Source of the DNA: Microbacterium phyllosphaerae
GTDB taxonomy: Bacteria > Actinomycetota > Actinomycetes > Actinomycetales > Microbacteriaceae
Reading direction: 5' to 3'
Assembly: GCF_017876435.1 (NCBI RefSeq)
Contig: NZ_JAGIOA010000001.1
Span: 1,860,001-1,924,000 of the forward strand
Length of the DNA: 64,000 bases
Below, one piece after another: positions 17,173 to 25,964 of this stretch. Below the pieces are notes generated by a model. The model had not been told where the DNA came from, ran no database searches, and saw nothing but the letters and a program-made list of their open reading frames with translations. The position numbers were made by a program, and so were the translations under genes. Position 1 is the first letter of the stretch. The number at the start of each line of letters is the position of its first letter.

Positions 17173-18890
17173 GCGCGCTCGAGGCACTCGACGATCGACA
17201 GCGGGAGGCGGCATCGGTGCTCCGAGGCCCCGTGGCCGTTCTTGCCGGTGCCGGAACCGGAAAGACCCGGGTGATCACCCACCGCATCGCCCACGGCGTG
17301 GACACCGGCGCCTACTCGCCGTCGCGCGTGATGGCGGTGACCTTCACGGCCAAAGCTGCGGGTGAGCTCAGGGGACGACTGCGCGCGCTCGGTGTCGAAG
17401 GCGTCGCCGCCCGCACGTTCCACGCCGCGGCGCTCGCGCAGCTGAACTTCTTCTGGCCGACACTCGCCGGCTCGCCGGCGCCCTCGATCATCGACAACAA
17501 GGTGCGGGTGCTCGGTCAGGCCGCCGACGCCATGCGGCTGCGGCCGAGTACGGCCACTCTGCGTGACATCGCGTCCGAGATCGAATGGCGCAAGGTGTCG
17601 ATGCTCTCGATCGAGCAGCACGCGGCACTCGGGCGTTCGATGAGCGGAATCGATGCGTCGCAGTTCGCCGAACTCCAGCAGCGGTACGAGGCGCTGAAGG
17701 ACGAGAGGCGCCAGCTCGATTTCGAAGACGTCCTGCTGGCCTGTGCGGGGATGCTCGAGGCCGAGCCGCGAGTCGCGGCGTCTGTCCACGAGCAGTACCG
17801 GCACTTCACGGTCGACGAGTACCAGGACGTCTCCCCACTGCAGAACCGGCTGCTGGAGCTGTGGCTCGGCGATCGCCGTGACATCTGCGTCGTCGGCGAC
17901 GCGAGCCAGACGATCTACTCGTTCGCCGGTGCGGAGCAGCGGTTCCTGCTCGAGTTCGAACGCCGACACGCGGATGCCACAGTGGTGCGCCTCGAGACCA
18001 ACTATCGGTCGCAGGCTCCGATCCTCGACGCGGCCAACGCCCTGATGAAGGGCCGGCCGGGCGCACTCGAACTCGTGCCTGCTCGCGAGACCTTCAACGC
18101 CGATTCGCCGACCGTCACCGCCTACGACACAGAGCGCGACGAGGCGGAGGGCATCGCGGCCGCGGTGTCGGCGCGGATCGAGGCCGGAGCCTCACCGGCC
18201 GACATCGCCCTGCTGTACCGGGCCCACGCGCAGTCGGCCGTCCTGCAGCAGGCGCTCGCCGCAGAGGGGATCGCGACATCCGTGCTGGGCGGAACCCGCT
18301 TCTTCGCGATGCCCGAGGTGCGCCAGGCGATCCTCGCGCTGCGTGCGGCCGCCGTGGCCCCCACGGAGCACGGCTTCCTTCCCGGCGTTCAGCGGGTGCT
18401 TCGCGAGCTCGGCCTCACCGATGATCCGCCCCAGGCCGGCGGTGCGCAGCGCGACGGGTGGGAAGCGCGACGGGCGATCCTCCGACTGGCGGAGGAAGCC
18501 GGTCCCGACGAGAACCTCCGCACCTTCAGCGATGCGCTCATGGCCCGGGCCAAGGACCAGCACGAGCCGACGATGCGAACCGTCACGCTGTCGACGCTGC
18601 ACGCGGCGAAAGGCCTCGAGTGGCCGCACGTGTACCTCGCCGGATGGGCGGAGGGGGCACTGCCGATCTCGTATGCCACCGGCTTCGAGGCGATCGACGA
18701 GGAACGTCGGCTCGCATACGTCGGCGTCACGCGCGCCGCGCGTACGCTTTCTCTGTCGTGGTCGCGCTCAGCGGGACGAGGGGAGCGGGCGCCGTCCCGG
18801 TTCCTGGCAGAGATAGGAACGACTGCGCGCGGCACCGGCATTCTGCGTGAAACGTCAGTGAACGCCACACGCGCCGGCCATCGCCGCTGA
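17169..18890 (+). CDS. uvrD2: UvrD2-like SF1 DNA helicase lacking HRDC
   Basis: A 573-residue 3'-5' helicase. Motifs: LAGAGTGKT (about 26-33), TFTAKAAGEL, VDEYQDVSPLQ, GDASQTIYSFAGA, ETNYRSQ, TLHAAKGLEWPHVY and YVGVTRAARTL. The chain ends RFLAEIG plus about 25 residues, so the HRDC domain and cysteine-rich region of the roughly 700-residue mycobacterial UvrD2 are missing. GTG start overlaps nudC. The 3' end overlaps the convergent TOMM E1-like gene by 164 bases. The symbol rests on synteny plus motif similarity. Confidence 0.88.
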   Translation: MSALEALDDRQREAASVLRGPVAVLAGAGTGKTRVITHRIAHGVDTGAYSPSRVMAVTFTAKAAGELRGRLRALGVEGVAARTFHAAALAQLNFFWPTLAGSPAPSIIDNKVRVLGQAADAMRLRPSTATLRDIASEIEWRKVSMLSIEQHAALGRSMSGIDASQFAELQQRYEALKDERRQLDFEDVLLACAGMLEAEPRVAASVHEQYRHFTVDEYQDVSPLQNRLLELWLGDRRDICVVGDASQTIYSFAGAEQRFLLEFERRHADATVVRLETNYRSQAPILDAANALMKGRPGALELVPARETFNADSPTVTAYDTERDEAEGIAAAVSARIEAGASPADIALLYRAHAQSAVLQQALAAEGIATSVLGGTRFFAMPEVRQAILALRAAAVAPTEHGFLPGVQRVLRELGLTDDPPQAGGAQRDGWEARRAILRLAEEAGPDENLRTFSDALMARAKDQHEPTMRTVTLSTLHAAKGLEWPHVYLAGWAEGALPISYATGFEAIDEERRLAYVGVTRAARTLSLSWSRSAGRGERAPSRFLAEIGTTARGTGILRETSVNATRAGHRR

Positions 18891-19593
18891 CCTCGACAGA
18901 GGACCCGAGCGAGGCCGTCGTCATGAGCAGGCGCGCCACGAGAGTCGCCGCTTCGGCGATCCGAGCGATGCTGATCGGCCCCGACCTGCGTCCGATGAGC
19001 TGCGCGTGCATCCTCGGCCAGGCGGAGTCACGGTCGCGCTCGTGCTCGTCACGACAGGTCAGACACGGCGTGTCGCCGGGCACGATCAGAGGCCCGATCG
19101 TCGTCCGGCCGCTCTCCAGCGAGACCGGCAGATGGGCGGTGTCCTCGCGCAGGTAGCGCGCGAACTGCAGTGCCGCGGCGGCCCCCTCGACGAGGACGAC
19201 ACCGATGTCGCCGGGGTTCTCTCTCGCGCCGGCGGCGATGCCCTCCTCGGCGAGGGCCTCGCGCATCCGGTACTCGCAGCGTCCGTCGAGCACGTCGATG
19301 CTCTCGACCCACGCCGCGCGCGCCGCCTCGGCATCATCGACAAGCAGGGGCTCGAGGCGGGCGAGGAGCGACCGCGCGTCGGCGCGAGGCGCACCCGCGG
19401 AGTGGGCGATCACATCGAATGCCGAGCGCCGGAAACCTGCCGCCATCCGGGCGACCAACCGCTCCACCCATGGCTCCGCAGCGGGGATGCGCAGGGTGCC
19501 CTCGATGCCGATCTGCAGGGTCTCTCCGTCGCGCCAGAGCAGCGGCACGGACGGGTCCAGGCGGGTGGTGGTCTGGGGAGTCAGAGGCGACAT
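18727..19593 (-). CDS. TOMM cyclodehydratase E1-like (leader-peptide-binding) protein
   Basis: A 288-residue protein resembling ThiF/E1-like partner proteins of azoline-forming cyclodehydratases. It carries TPCLTCRDEHERDRD, then DSAWP and AQLIG, the typical Cys-x2-Cys and D-(P)-A-W-P segment of that family, and a late AECRCR that supplies the other two zinc cysteines. No YcaO enzyme or precursor peptide gene is near, so a thiazole/oxazole product cannot be claimed; Rv3196-type orphans occupy the same place in mycobacteria. A CAGAAT box ends 6 nt before the ATG. Its last 164 bases run opposite to uvrD2. Confidence 0.75.
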   Translation of the reverse strand: MSPLTPQTTTRLDPSVPLLWRDGETLQIGIEGTLRIPAAEPWVERLVARMAAGFRRSAFDVIAHSAGAPRADARSLLARLEPLLVDDAEAARAAWVESIDVLDGRCEYRMREALAEEGIAAGARENPGDIGVVLVEGAAAALQFARYLREDTAHLPVSLESGRTTIGPLIVPGDTPCLTCRDEHERDRDSAWPRMHAQLIGRRSGPISIARIAEAATLVARLLMTTASLGSSVEVSGDGRRVWRSLTFHAECRCRAQSFLSLPGTGTAPAPLVPLSATTTEKAYARRA

Positions 19594-19708
19594 CCCTCGA
19601 TTCTGCGGACTCCGCAGCTCCGGATGGAGCCGTCCGCCGCATCCGTGGAGAAGTCGTCGTGCGATCTGCTCGTCGAGGTCGAGTCCTCGGCGAGCGGAAC
19701 GCCGCCCA

Positions 19709-21124
19709 TCACACCGGGCGGTCGCCTCCGGTGCCGTCGTCGTCCCCGGCGTCGTCGCTCGTCGAGGCATCACCGGTCGGACTCGGCTGCTCTCCCGAGA
19801 AGTCGTCGCCGTCCAGAAGTCGTGCGAGGGCCTCGTCGAACTCGTCGGCGACGGGCTGCTCGCCACGGGCCGTCGCCTGCAGCCTTGCGACGAGCTTGGA
19901 AGGGTCGTCGATGTCGTCCGAGGTCGGCATGAGGTCGGGGTAGTCCCAGAGGGCGTCGCGTCCGGCGATCCCCACGCCATCCGTGACCGCCTGCCACATG
20001 GCCGAGGCCTCGCGCAGTCGACGCGGCCGCAGCTTCAGGCCGACGAGCGCGCCGAGGGCGTCTTCGGCCGGTCCGCCCACCGCGCGGCGTCGGCGCGCGG
20101 CCTCGGCGATCCTCGCGCCGTCGGGAAGTCGAGAAGTCGCCTGCGCGGTGACGACGTCGACCCAGCCGTCGATCGTCGCGACGAGGTTCTCGAGTCTCGC
20201 CAGGGACTCGCGCTGAGCCTCGGTCTGGGTGGGAAGCAGTGCTCCACCCTCGATCGCTGCGCGGAGTTCCTCGGGGTTCGACGGGTCGAGGCGGCTCGCG
20301 ACGTCTTCGAGGGCGTCGACGTCCACCGTGACGCCGCGGGCGAAGTCCGTGATCTGCGCCATCACGTGCAGGTGCAGCCACTTGGCGTGGCGGTACAGGC
20401 GCGCGTACGCGAGTTCGCGAGTCGCCAGATAGAGCGTGATCTGGTCTTCCGGGATCTCGAGTCCGTCGCCGAACGCCGTCAGGTTCTGCGGGATGACGGC
20501 AGCGGTTCCCGCCGGCAGCACGGGGATGCCGACGTCGCCTCCCGACACGACCTCGAGCGAGAGGTTGCCGAGCACCTGTCCGAACTGGGCGGCGAACACC
20601 GATCCGCCGAGCCCGCGCATGAGCTTGCCGGCTCCCTGCACCACCTCGCGCATGTCTTCCGGCACCTGCGTGTCGAGGGCACTGGTGAGAGCGTCGGCGA
20701 TGCTCGTCGAGACGGGGCCGGCGATCTCCTTCCACACCGGGAGGGTCGCTTCGACCCACTCGCCTCGGGTCATCGCCTTGGGCGCCTCGGCGAGTTCGGA
20801 GATCGTCGTGGCCTCGCCGAGCCAGAGGTCGGCGAGCGCGAACGAGTCGACGAGCGAACCCCGGGAGCCGTCGGTGATGCCGAGCCCGTCGCGGTTCGCG
20901 ATGTGCAGGGCCTGACGCAGCGCGTTCTCCCATGCATCGCCGCCGAAGGCGCCCTGGAGCTGCGACATGATCGTCTGCATCATCGCCGGGTCGATCTGGA
21001 TCCCGTCCATCCCCGCGAAGGCGTTCTGCAGCGCCTCGGGGTCGATGTCTCCGCCGCCCTGGCCGGACATCATTCGTCGGAGGAACTCCTGGAAGTCCTC
21101 GGGGGTCGGTTCGTTGTCTGACAT
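19709..21124 (-). CDS. DUF2342 zincin-like protein (metalloprotease family, probably inactive)
   Basis: A 471-residue member of the actinobacterial zinc-dependent metalloprotease/coenzyme F420-type DUF2342 family (Rv3195-like). The N-terminus has glutamate- and methionine-rich helices; a conserved GQVLGNLSLEVVSGGD and LPAGTAAVIPQN precede the active-site helix, which reads RELAYARLYRHAKW. The family helix normally has an E-x-A-H arrangement; here the second histidine is a tyrosine, so zinc binding is doubtful. The C-terminus is acidic and disordered. A GAGAGGCGAG ribosome site precedes the ATG. It is divergent from the PDZ-protease gene. Confidence 0.8.
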   Translation of the reverse strand: MSDNEPTPEDFQEFLRRMMSGQGGGDIDPEALQNAFAGMDGIQIDPAMMQTIMSQLQGAFGGDAWENALRQALHIANRDGLGITDGSRGSLVDSFALADLWLGEATTISELAEAPKAMTRGEWVEATLPVWKEIAGPVSTSIADALTSALDTQVPEDMREVVQGAGKLMRGLGGSVFAAQFGQVLGNLSLEVVSGGDVGIPVLPAGTAAVIPQNLTAFGDGLEIPEDQITLYLATRELAYARLYRHAKWLHLHVMAQITDFARGVTVDVDALEDVASRLDPSNPEELRAAIEGGALLPTQTEAQRESLARLENLVATIDGWVDVVTAQATSRLPDGARIAEAARRRRAVGGPAEDALGALVGLKLRPRRLREASAMWQAVTDGVGIAGRDALWDYPDLMPTSDDIDDPSKLVARLQATARGEQPVADEFDEALARLLDGDDFSGEQPSPTGDASTSDDAGDDDGTGGDRPV

Positions 21125-21241
21125 GTCGCTCGCCTCTCAGCACGCCTAAAGCCGTGGCATCTACGCTAGTCACAGGATCGGCCGCGAGACCCCGACGAGG
21201 GCAGATCGCTGTACGCCGCCCGCGAACGACGGAGGAACACT

Positions 21242-22336
21242 GTGGATCGAACACGGTCTGTGAAGCTCGGACTCGGTGTCTGGGCGCCGATCGTCGCGTT
21301 GATCGCGCTCGTCGTGCTGACCTTCCTGCCCACCCCGTACGTGATCCAGCGGCCGGGCCCCGTGTACGACACCCTCGGCACCGCCGCGGGTGCCGACGGC
21401 GAACAGATCCCGCTCATCCATGTCGAGGGCGCCGAGACGTTCGAGACCGCCGGCACGCTCGACCTCACGACCGTCCAGGTGGTCGGCAACCGCGAGCGCA
21501 CGCCGAGTTGGTTCGAGCTGGCTCTCGCGTGGATGGACCCCTCTCGCGCCGTCGTCCCCCTCGACTCCGTGTTCCCCGAAGGCGTCACCACAGAGCAGCG
21601 CGACGAGCGCAATGCGACGATGATGGTCGACTCGCAGCACGAGGCGACGGCAGCGGCACTGAACGAACTCGGCTACGACACCGGCGCCGAGGTCGCGGTG
21701 GTCGACGTGGTCGAGGATGCGCCCGCGACGGGCGTCCTCCAGGCCGACGACGTCATCACCGCGATCGACGGCACGGCGGTGACCTCGGCGAAGCAGTTGC
21801 GACAGGCCATCCAGGATGCCGGGGGAGACCCCGTCGAGCTCACGGTGGATCGTGGAGGCGACGAGAAGGTCGTCGAGGTGACGCCCGAGAAGCAGGTCGA
21901 CGGCGACGTGACCACCTGGCTGATCGGTGTCACCCTGCGCACGGACTACGACTTCGAGGTCGACGTCACACTCCAGCTCGACAACGTCGGCGGTCCGAGC
22001 GCGGGGATGATGTTCGCACTGGGCATCATCGACACGCTGACCGAGGGCGAGCTCAACGGCGGCGAGAACGTGGCGGGTACCGGGACGATCGAGGCCGACG
22101 GCACGGTCGGGCCCATCGGCGGCATCCGCCAGAAGCTCTACGGCGCGCGGGATGCGGGGGCGGACTGGTTCCTCGCACCCAGCTCGAACTGCGACGAGGT
22201 CACCGGTCACGTGCCCGACGGGCTGACCGTGATCAGCACCTCGACTCTCGAAGAATCCCTCGACGCGCTCGAAGTGATCGCGAACGGCGGCGACGTCGAC
22301 TCGCTCCCGACATGCGACGTCGTGACCTCCCCGTGA
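21242..22336 (+). CDS. PDZ-domain Lon-like (S16) membrane protease, YlbL type
   Basis: A 364-residue protein with one N-terminal membrane helix (about residues 10-30), a PDZ domain (about 150-215: GVLQADDVITAIDGT) and a C-terminal S16 domain. The Ser-Lys dyad is clear: Ser253 in GGPSAGMMF and Lys298 in GGIRQKLYGA, 45 apart as in Lon. It has no ATPase domain. It probably cuts membrane or secreted proteins outside the cell. Start is GTG. It lies 46 nt upstream of the UPF0182 gene, the same partner as in mycobacteria (Rv3194c-Rv3193c). Confidence 0.92.
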   Translation: MDRTRSVKLGLGVWAPIVALIALVVLTFLPTPYVIQRPGPVYDTLGTAAGADGEQIPLIHVEGAETFETAGTLDLTTVQVVGNRERTPSWFELALAWMDPSRAVVPLDSVFPEGVTTEQRDERNATMMVDSQHEATAAALNELGYDTGAEVAVVDVVEDAPATGVLQADDVITAIDGTAVTSAKQLRQAIQDAGGDPVELTVDRGGDEKVVEVTPEKQVDGDVTTWLIGVTLRTDYDFEVDVTLQLDNVGGPSAGMMFALGIIDTLTEGELNGGENVAGTGTIEADGTVGPIGGIRQKLYGARDAGADWFLAPSSNCDEVTGHVPDGLTVISTSTLEESLDALEVIANGGDVDSLPTCDVVTSP

Positions 22337-22370
22337 TCGGTATGACAGCCGCAGCACAGTAAGGCGTGCC

Positions 22371-22376
22371 TAGGAT
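22371..22376 (+). promoter_or_regulatory. -10 box of the UPF0182 gene
   Basis: TAGGAT, 6 nt before the GTG at 22383, so the UPF0182 gene probably has its own leaderless transcript despite being close to the protease gene. Confidence 0.55.
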
Positions 22377-22382
22377 GGGACG

Positions 22383-25274
22383 GTGACCTCGACTTCTGCA
22401 CCGAACCCGGCCACTCCCCGAACCTCGCGACGAATCTTCGGCATCTCATTGGCGATCATCGCCGCATTGATCGCCGCATTCTTCGTCTTCGCGTCGCTGT
22501 ACACCGAATTCCTCTGGTTCGACCAGGTGGGCTTCGCGGGAGTGCTCACCACCCGATGGTTCGCCACGGCGGTGATGTTCGTCGTCGGGTTCCTCGGCAT
22601 GGCCGTCCCTCTGTTCGTGGCCATCCAGCTCGCGTACCGTCTGCGGCCCGTCTACGTGCGACTCAGCTCGCAGCTCGACCGGTACCAGGAGGTCATCGAG
22701 CCGCTGCGTCGACTCGCGATGTGGGGCATGCCGATCTTCTTCGGCCTGTTCGCAGGCTTCTCGGCGGCGAGCCAGTGGAAGACCGTGTGGCTCTGGGCCA
22801 ACGGCGTCGCCACTGACGCGACCGACCCGCAGTTCGGCATGGACACGGGCTTCTACATGTTCGCGATGCCGTTCTACTCGATCCTTCTCGCGTTCGTGTC
22901 GGCGGTGCTCCTGCTCACCCTCATCGTGACGGCGCTCGTGTCGTACCTCTACGGCTCCGTCCGGATCGGACAGGGCGAGCTGCGCATCTCCAAGCCCGCT
23001 CGCATCCAGCTCGCGATCGTCGCGGGCCTCTACCTTCTGGTGCAGGCGGCCAGCCTCTGGCTCGACCGGTACAAGACGCTCGTCGCCCAGGACGACCGGA
23101 TCGTCGGCCCCGCGTACACGGGCGTCAATGCGACCATCCCCGGGCTTGCGATCCTCACGATCATCGCCGCGATCGTCGCCGTCCTCTTCTTCGTCACGGC
23201 CGTCATCGGCCGCTGGCGCTTCCCGCTCGCCGCGACCGCGCTCCTCATCGTGGCGTCGCTCGTCGTCGGCGTCGGCTTCCCCTGGGCTGTCACCACCTTC
23301 CAGGTTCGCCCGAACCAGAACGCCTACCAGGCCGAGTTCTACCAGCGGAACATCGACGGAACGAAGGAGGCGTACGGGGTCGCCGACCTCGAGACGACTC
23401 CCTTCGAGGCCGAGACCGACGCCGAGGCCGGTCAGCTGCGTGAGGACGCCGAGACGACGGCATCCATCCGCATCGTCGACCCGAACGTGATTAGCCCGGC
23501 CGTGCGCCAGCTCGAGCAGTACCGCGGGTACTACCAGTTCCAGGAGAAGCTCGACGTCGACCGCTACGAGATCGACGGCGAGATGCAGGACACCGTGGTC
23601 TCGGTCCGAGACCTCGACATGAACGGCGTCGACGTCACGAACTGGAACAACCGCGCCGCGGTCTACACCCACGGCTACGGGCTCGTGGCCGCTGCCGGCA
23701 ACCAGCGCACGAGCGACGGCGAGCCGGTGTTCCTCGAGCGAGGGATTCCCTCCTCCGGGTTCCTCACCGACCAGGAGAACTTCGAGCCGCGCGTGTACTT
23801 CGGTGAGAACTCTCCCGAGTACTCGATCGTCGGTGCACCTGACGGAACCGATCCCGTCGAGATCGACTACCCGCGAGGCAAGGACGGCGCGAGCGAGACC
23901 AAGACGACCTTCGATGGCGACGGTGGGCCGAAGATCGGCAGCACCTTCACGAAGCTGCTGTACGCGCTGAAGTTCCAGTCGGAGCAGATCCTGTTCTCGA
24001 ACCTCGTCAACGACGACTCGCAGATCCTGTACGACCGCGATCCCAAGACGCGCGTGCAGAAGGTCGCCCCGTACCTCGAGCTCGACAGCGACCCGTACCC
24101 GAGCGTGGTCGACGGCAAGATCGTCTGGATCATCGACGGGTACACCACGAGCGCGACCTATCCCTACTCGACGAACGTGAGCCTGTCGGATGCGATCGCC
24201 GACTCGAACCTCCCGTCGCCGACGCTCGCGATCGATGAGATCAACTACATCCGCAACTCGGTCAAGGCCACGGTCGACGCCTACGACGGTTCGGTCACCC
24301 TCTACGCGTGGGACGACCAGGATCCGGTGCTGCAGACGTGGCAGAACATCTACCCGTCGACGCTCAAGTCGGTCAGCGACATGTCGGCCGACCTGATGAG
24401 CCATGTGCGGTACCCGACCGACCTCTTCAAGGTGCAGCGCGACATCCTCGGCACGTACCACATCGACACCGCGGGCTCGTTCGCTCAGCAGGACAACCGC
24501 TGGCAGACGCCGAACGATCCTCGGAGCGACTCGGTCCTGCAGCCCCCGTACTACCTGACGATGCAGATGCCCGGCCAGGATTCGCCGCGGTTCTCGATGT
24601 TCTCCACGTTCATCCCGTCCGCGCAGGGCGGCAGCAACCGTGACGTCCTGATGGGGTACCTGGCCGTCGACTCGGATGCCGGTTCGAAAGCCGGCGTGAA
24701 GGCCGAGGGCTACGGACAACTGCGGATGCTCGAGATCGACACCGATACGACGGTGCCTGGCCCCGGGCAGGTGCAGAACACCTACAACTCCGACACGGCC
24801 GTGGTGCCGCAGCTCAACTTGCTGCAGCAGGGAGAGTCTGAGGTCCTGTACGGCAACCTGCTGACGCTGCCGGTCGGTGGCGGTCTGCTCTATGTGCAAC
24901 CGGTCTACGTGCAGTCGTCCGAGGGCACGAAGCTGCCGCGTCTGCAGAAGGTCCTCGTGGCCTTCGGCGACAAGGTCGCGTTCGAGGACACCCTGACCGC
25001 GGCGCTCGACACCCTGTTCGGCGGCGACGCCGGTGCGACGGGTGGCGACGATCAGGTCGAGCCCACGCCCGATCCCGACACCGGCGAGGTGCCGACCGAG
25101 CCGACCACGCCGACCGACGCGCAGGCCGAGGCTCTCGCCGCGGCGCAGCAGGCGCTCACCGACCGTGAGGCCGCTCTCAAGTCGGGCGACCTGACCAAGT
25201 TCGCCGAGGCCGACAAGCGTCTCACGGATGCGGTCAACACCCTCCTCGAGCTGGAGAGCTCGTCGGGGGAGTGA
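22383..25274 (+). CDS. UPF0182 family large membrane protein
   Basis: A 963-residue protein with about seven membrane helices in residues 15-310, then a large extracytoplasmic part with conserved features such as FYQRNIDGT, QLEQYRGYYQF, FLTDQENFEPRVYFGE and YPTDLFKVQRDIL, and an acidic proline/threonine-rich stretch (about 885-920) before a coiled C-terminal helix. UPF0182 is widespread in actinobacteria and some cyanobacteria and has no established function. GTG start set by the -10 box. Ends before a strong hairpin terminator. Confidence 0.93.
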   Translation: MTSTSAPNPATPRTSRRIFGISLAIIAALIAAFFVFASLYTEFLWFDQVGFAGVLTTRWFATAVMFVVGFLGMAVPLFVAIQLAYRLRPVYVRLSSQLDRYQEVIEPLRRLAMWGMPIFFGLFAGFSAASQWKTVWLWANGVATDATDPQFGMDTGFYMFAMPFYSILLAFVSAVLLLTLIVTALVSYLYGSVRIGQGELRISKPARIQLAIVAGLYLLVQAASLWLDRYKTLVAQDDRIVGPAYTGVNATIPGLAILTIIAAIVAVLFFVTAVIGRWRFPLAATALLIVASLVVGVGFPWAVTTFQVRPNQNAYQAEFYQRNIDGTKEAYGVADLETTPFEAETDAEAGQLREDAETTASIRIVDPNVISPAVRQLEQYRGYYQFQEKLDVDRYEIDGEMQDTVVSVRDLDMNGVDVTNWNNRAAVYTHGYGLVAAAGNQRTSDGEPVFLERGIPSSGFLTDQENFEPRVYFGENSPEYSIVGAPDGTDPVEIDYPRGKDGASETKTTFDGDGGPKIGSTFTKLLYALKFQSEQILFSNLVNDDSQILYDRDPKTRVQKVAPYLELDSDPYPSVVDGKIVWIIDGYTTSATYPYSTNVSLSDAIADSNLPSPTLAIDEINYIRNSVKATVDAYDGSVTLYAWDDQDPVLQTWQNIYPSTLKSVSDMSADLMSHVRYPTDLFKVQRDILGTYHIDTAGSFAQQDNRWQTPNDPRSDSVLQPPYYLTMQMPGQDSPRFSMFSTFIPSAQGGSNRDVLMGYLAVDSDAGSKAGVKAEGYGQLRMLEIDTDTTVPGPGQVQNTYNSDTAVVPQLNLLQQGESEVLYGNLLTLPVGGGLLYVQPVYVQSSEGTKLPRLQKVLVAFGDKVAFEDTLTAALDTLFGGDAGATGGDDQVEPTPDPDTGEVPTEPTTPTDAQAEALAAAQQALTDREAALKSGDLTKFAEADKRLTDAVNTLLELESSSGE

Positions 25275-25292
25275 GTCCGCACTGACGACAGC

Positions 25293-25324
25293 CGAATGGG
25301 CGCCCCGGATGGGGCGCCCATTCG
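25293..25324 (+). terminator. Intrinsic terminator after the UPF0182 gene
   Basis: A perfect 14-bp stem (25293-25306 with 25311-25324) and a GGAT loop, 18 nt after the stop codon. No T tract follows. Confidence 0.8.
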
Positions 25325-25456
25325 CGTTCCGGGGCTTCACCACCTGAGCATGCACGCTCGTGGTATCGACGCAACCCCCGCGCCTTCGTCTCGTCCCGGG
25401 GCTACCGTCGGGACTCTGGAGACGATCCCTCGTCTTCCGTACGGAGGAGCAGTCCG

Positions 25457-25714
25457 ATGGGCACCGTCACTCGCATCGTGGTCGACGACGAGGAGTTCGT
25501 GCTCACGGCGGACCAGGACCTCGTCGACCTCATGGGCCGAATCGAGAAGGCCGCCCGCACGCGACCCACGTTCGTCGCATTCTCGGCCTCGGTGGGGATG
25601 ATGAGCGTGCTCGTCTGCTCGGGTACGCGGGTGAAGGTCACCGTCGAACCGCAACAGGACCGGGATGACTTGCCTCTGGTGCCCGCGGATCCGTCTCTCG
25701 AGTGGGACTACTGA
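25457..25714 (+). CDS. Small hypothetical protein
   Basis: An 85-residue protein beginning MGTVTRIVVDDEEFVLTA and ending SLEWDY, with alternating beta-strand-like and one helical segment (DLVDLMGRIEKAARTR). No membrane helix, signal peptide or known motif. A GGAGGAG ribosome site lies 8 nt before the ATG, and codon use matches neighbours, so it is probably real. It is flanked by terminators on both sides, hence monocistronic. I do not recognise it. Confidence 0.6.
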   Translation: MGTVTRIVVDDEEFVLTADQDLVDLMGRIEKAARTRPTFVAFSASVGMMSVLVCSGTRVKVTVEPQQDRDDLPLVPADPSLEWDY

Positions 25715-25763
25715 TCCGTCGCCCTGTCGGATCGCACGATTCCGAGTCCGCGCCGGCAAAGCG

Positions 25764-25805
25764 AAAGGCCCTCTGACCTGGATTTCTCCGAGTCAGAGGG
25801 CCTTT
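25764..25805. terminator. Bidirectional terminator for the small gene and the tRNA
   Basis: A perfect 14-bp stem (25764-25777 with 25792-25805) and 14-nt loop. T-rich sequence follows it on both strands (CTTTT to the right; TTTCGCTTTG to the left on the minus strand). Confidence 0.85.
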
Positions 25806-25811
25806 CTTTTG

Positions 25812-25885
25812 TTGCGGGGACAGGATTTGAACCTGCGACCTCCGGGTTATGAGCCCGGCGAGCTACCGAACTGCTCCACCCCGCG
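25812..25885 (-). tRNA. tRNA-fMet (initiator, anticodon CAT)
   Basis: A 74-nt tRNA without encoded CCA. On the minus strand it reads CGCGGGGTGGAGCAG at the 5' end and TCCTGTCCCCGCAA at the 3' end. Initiator hallmarks are present: the unpaired C1-A72 position at the acceptor end and three consecutive G-C pairs next to the anticodon loop (GGG CTCATAA CCC). The T arm GGTTCAAATC is normal. It is a single tRNA gene followed by a hairpin terminator. Confidence 0.97.
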
Positions 25886-25964
25886 GCACGAGTTATAGCC
25901 TAACACGGGAATCGGGAGTGCGCGAATCGAGGCCGCGATCGATGCGATGAGCGAGGATGGATCC

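Noticed and set aside
22446..25355. A 969-codon open frame antisense to the UPF0182 gene
   Set aside because: Composition is Val/Arg/Asp/Leu-rich without motif; it is explained by the codon bias of the UPF0182 gene.
25947..25964. Earlier ATG for the amidase gene
   Set aside because: No ribosome site or -10 box at a suitable distance; the ATG at 25965 has GAGGA upstream, although the longer form cannot be fully excluded.
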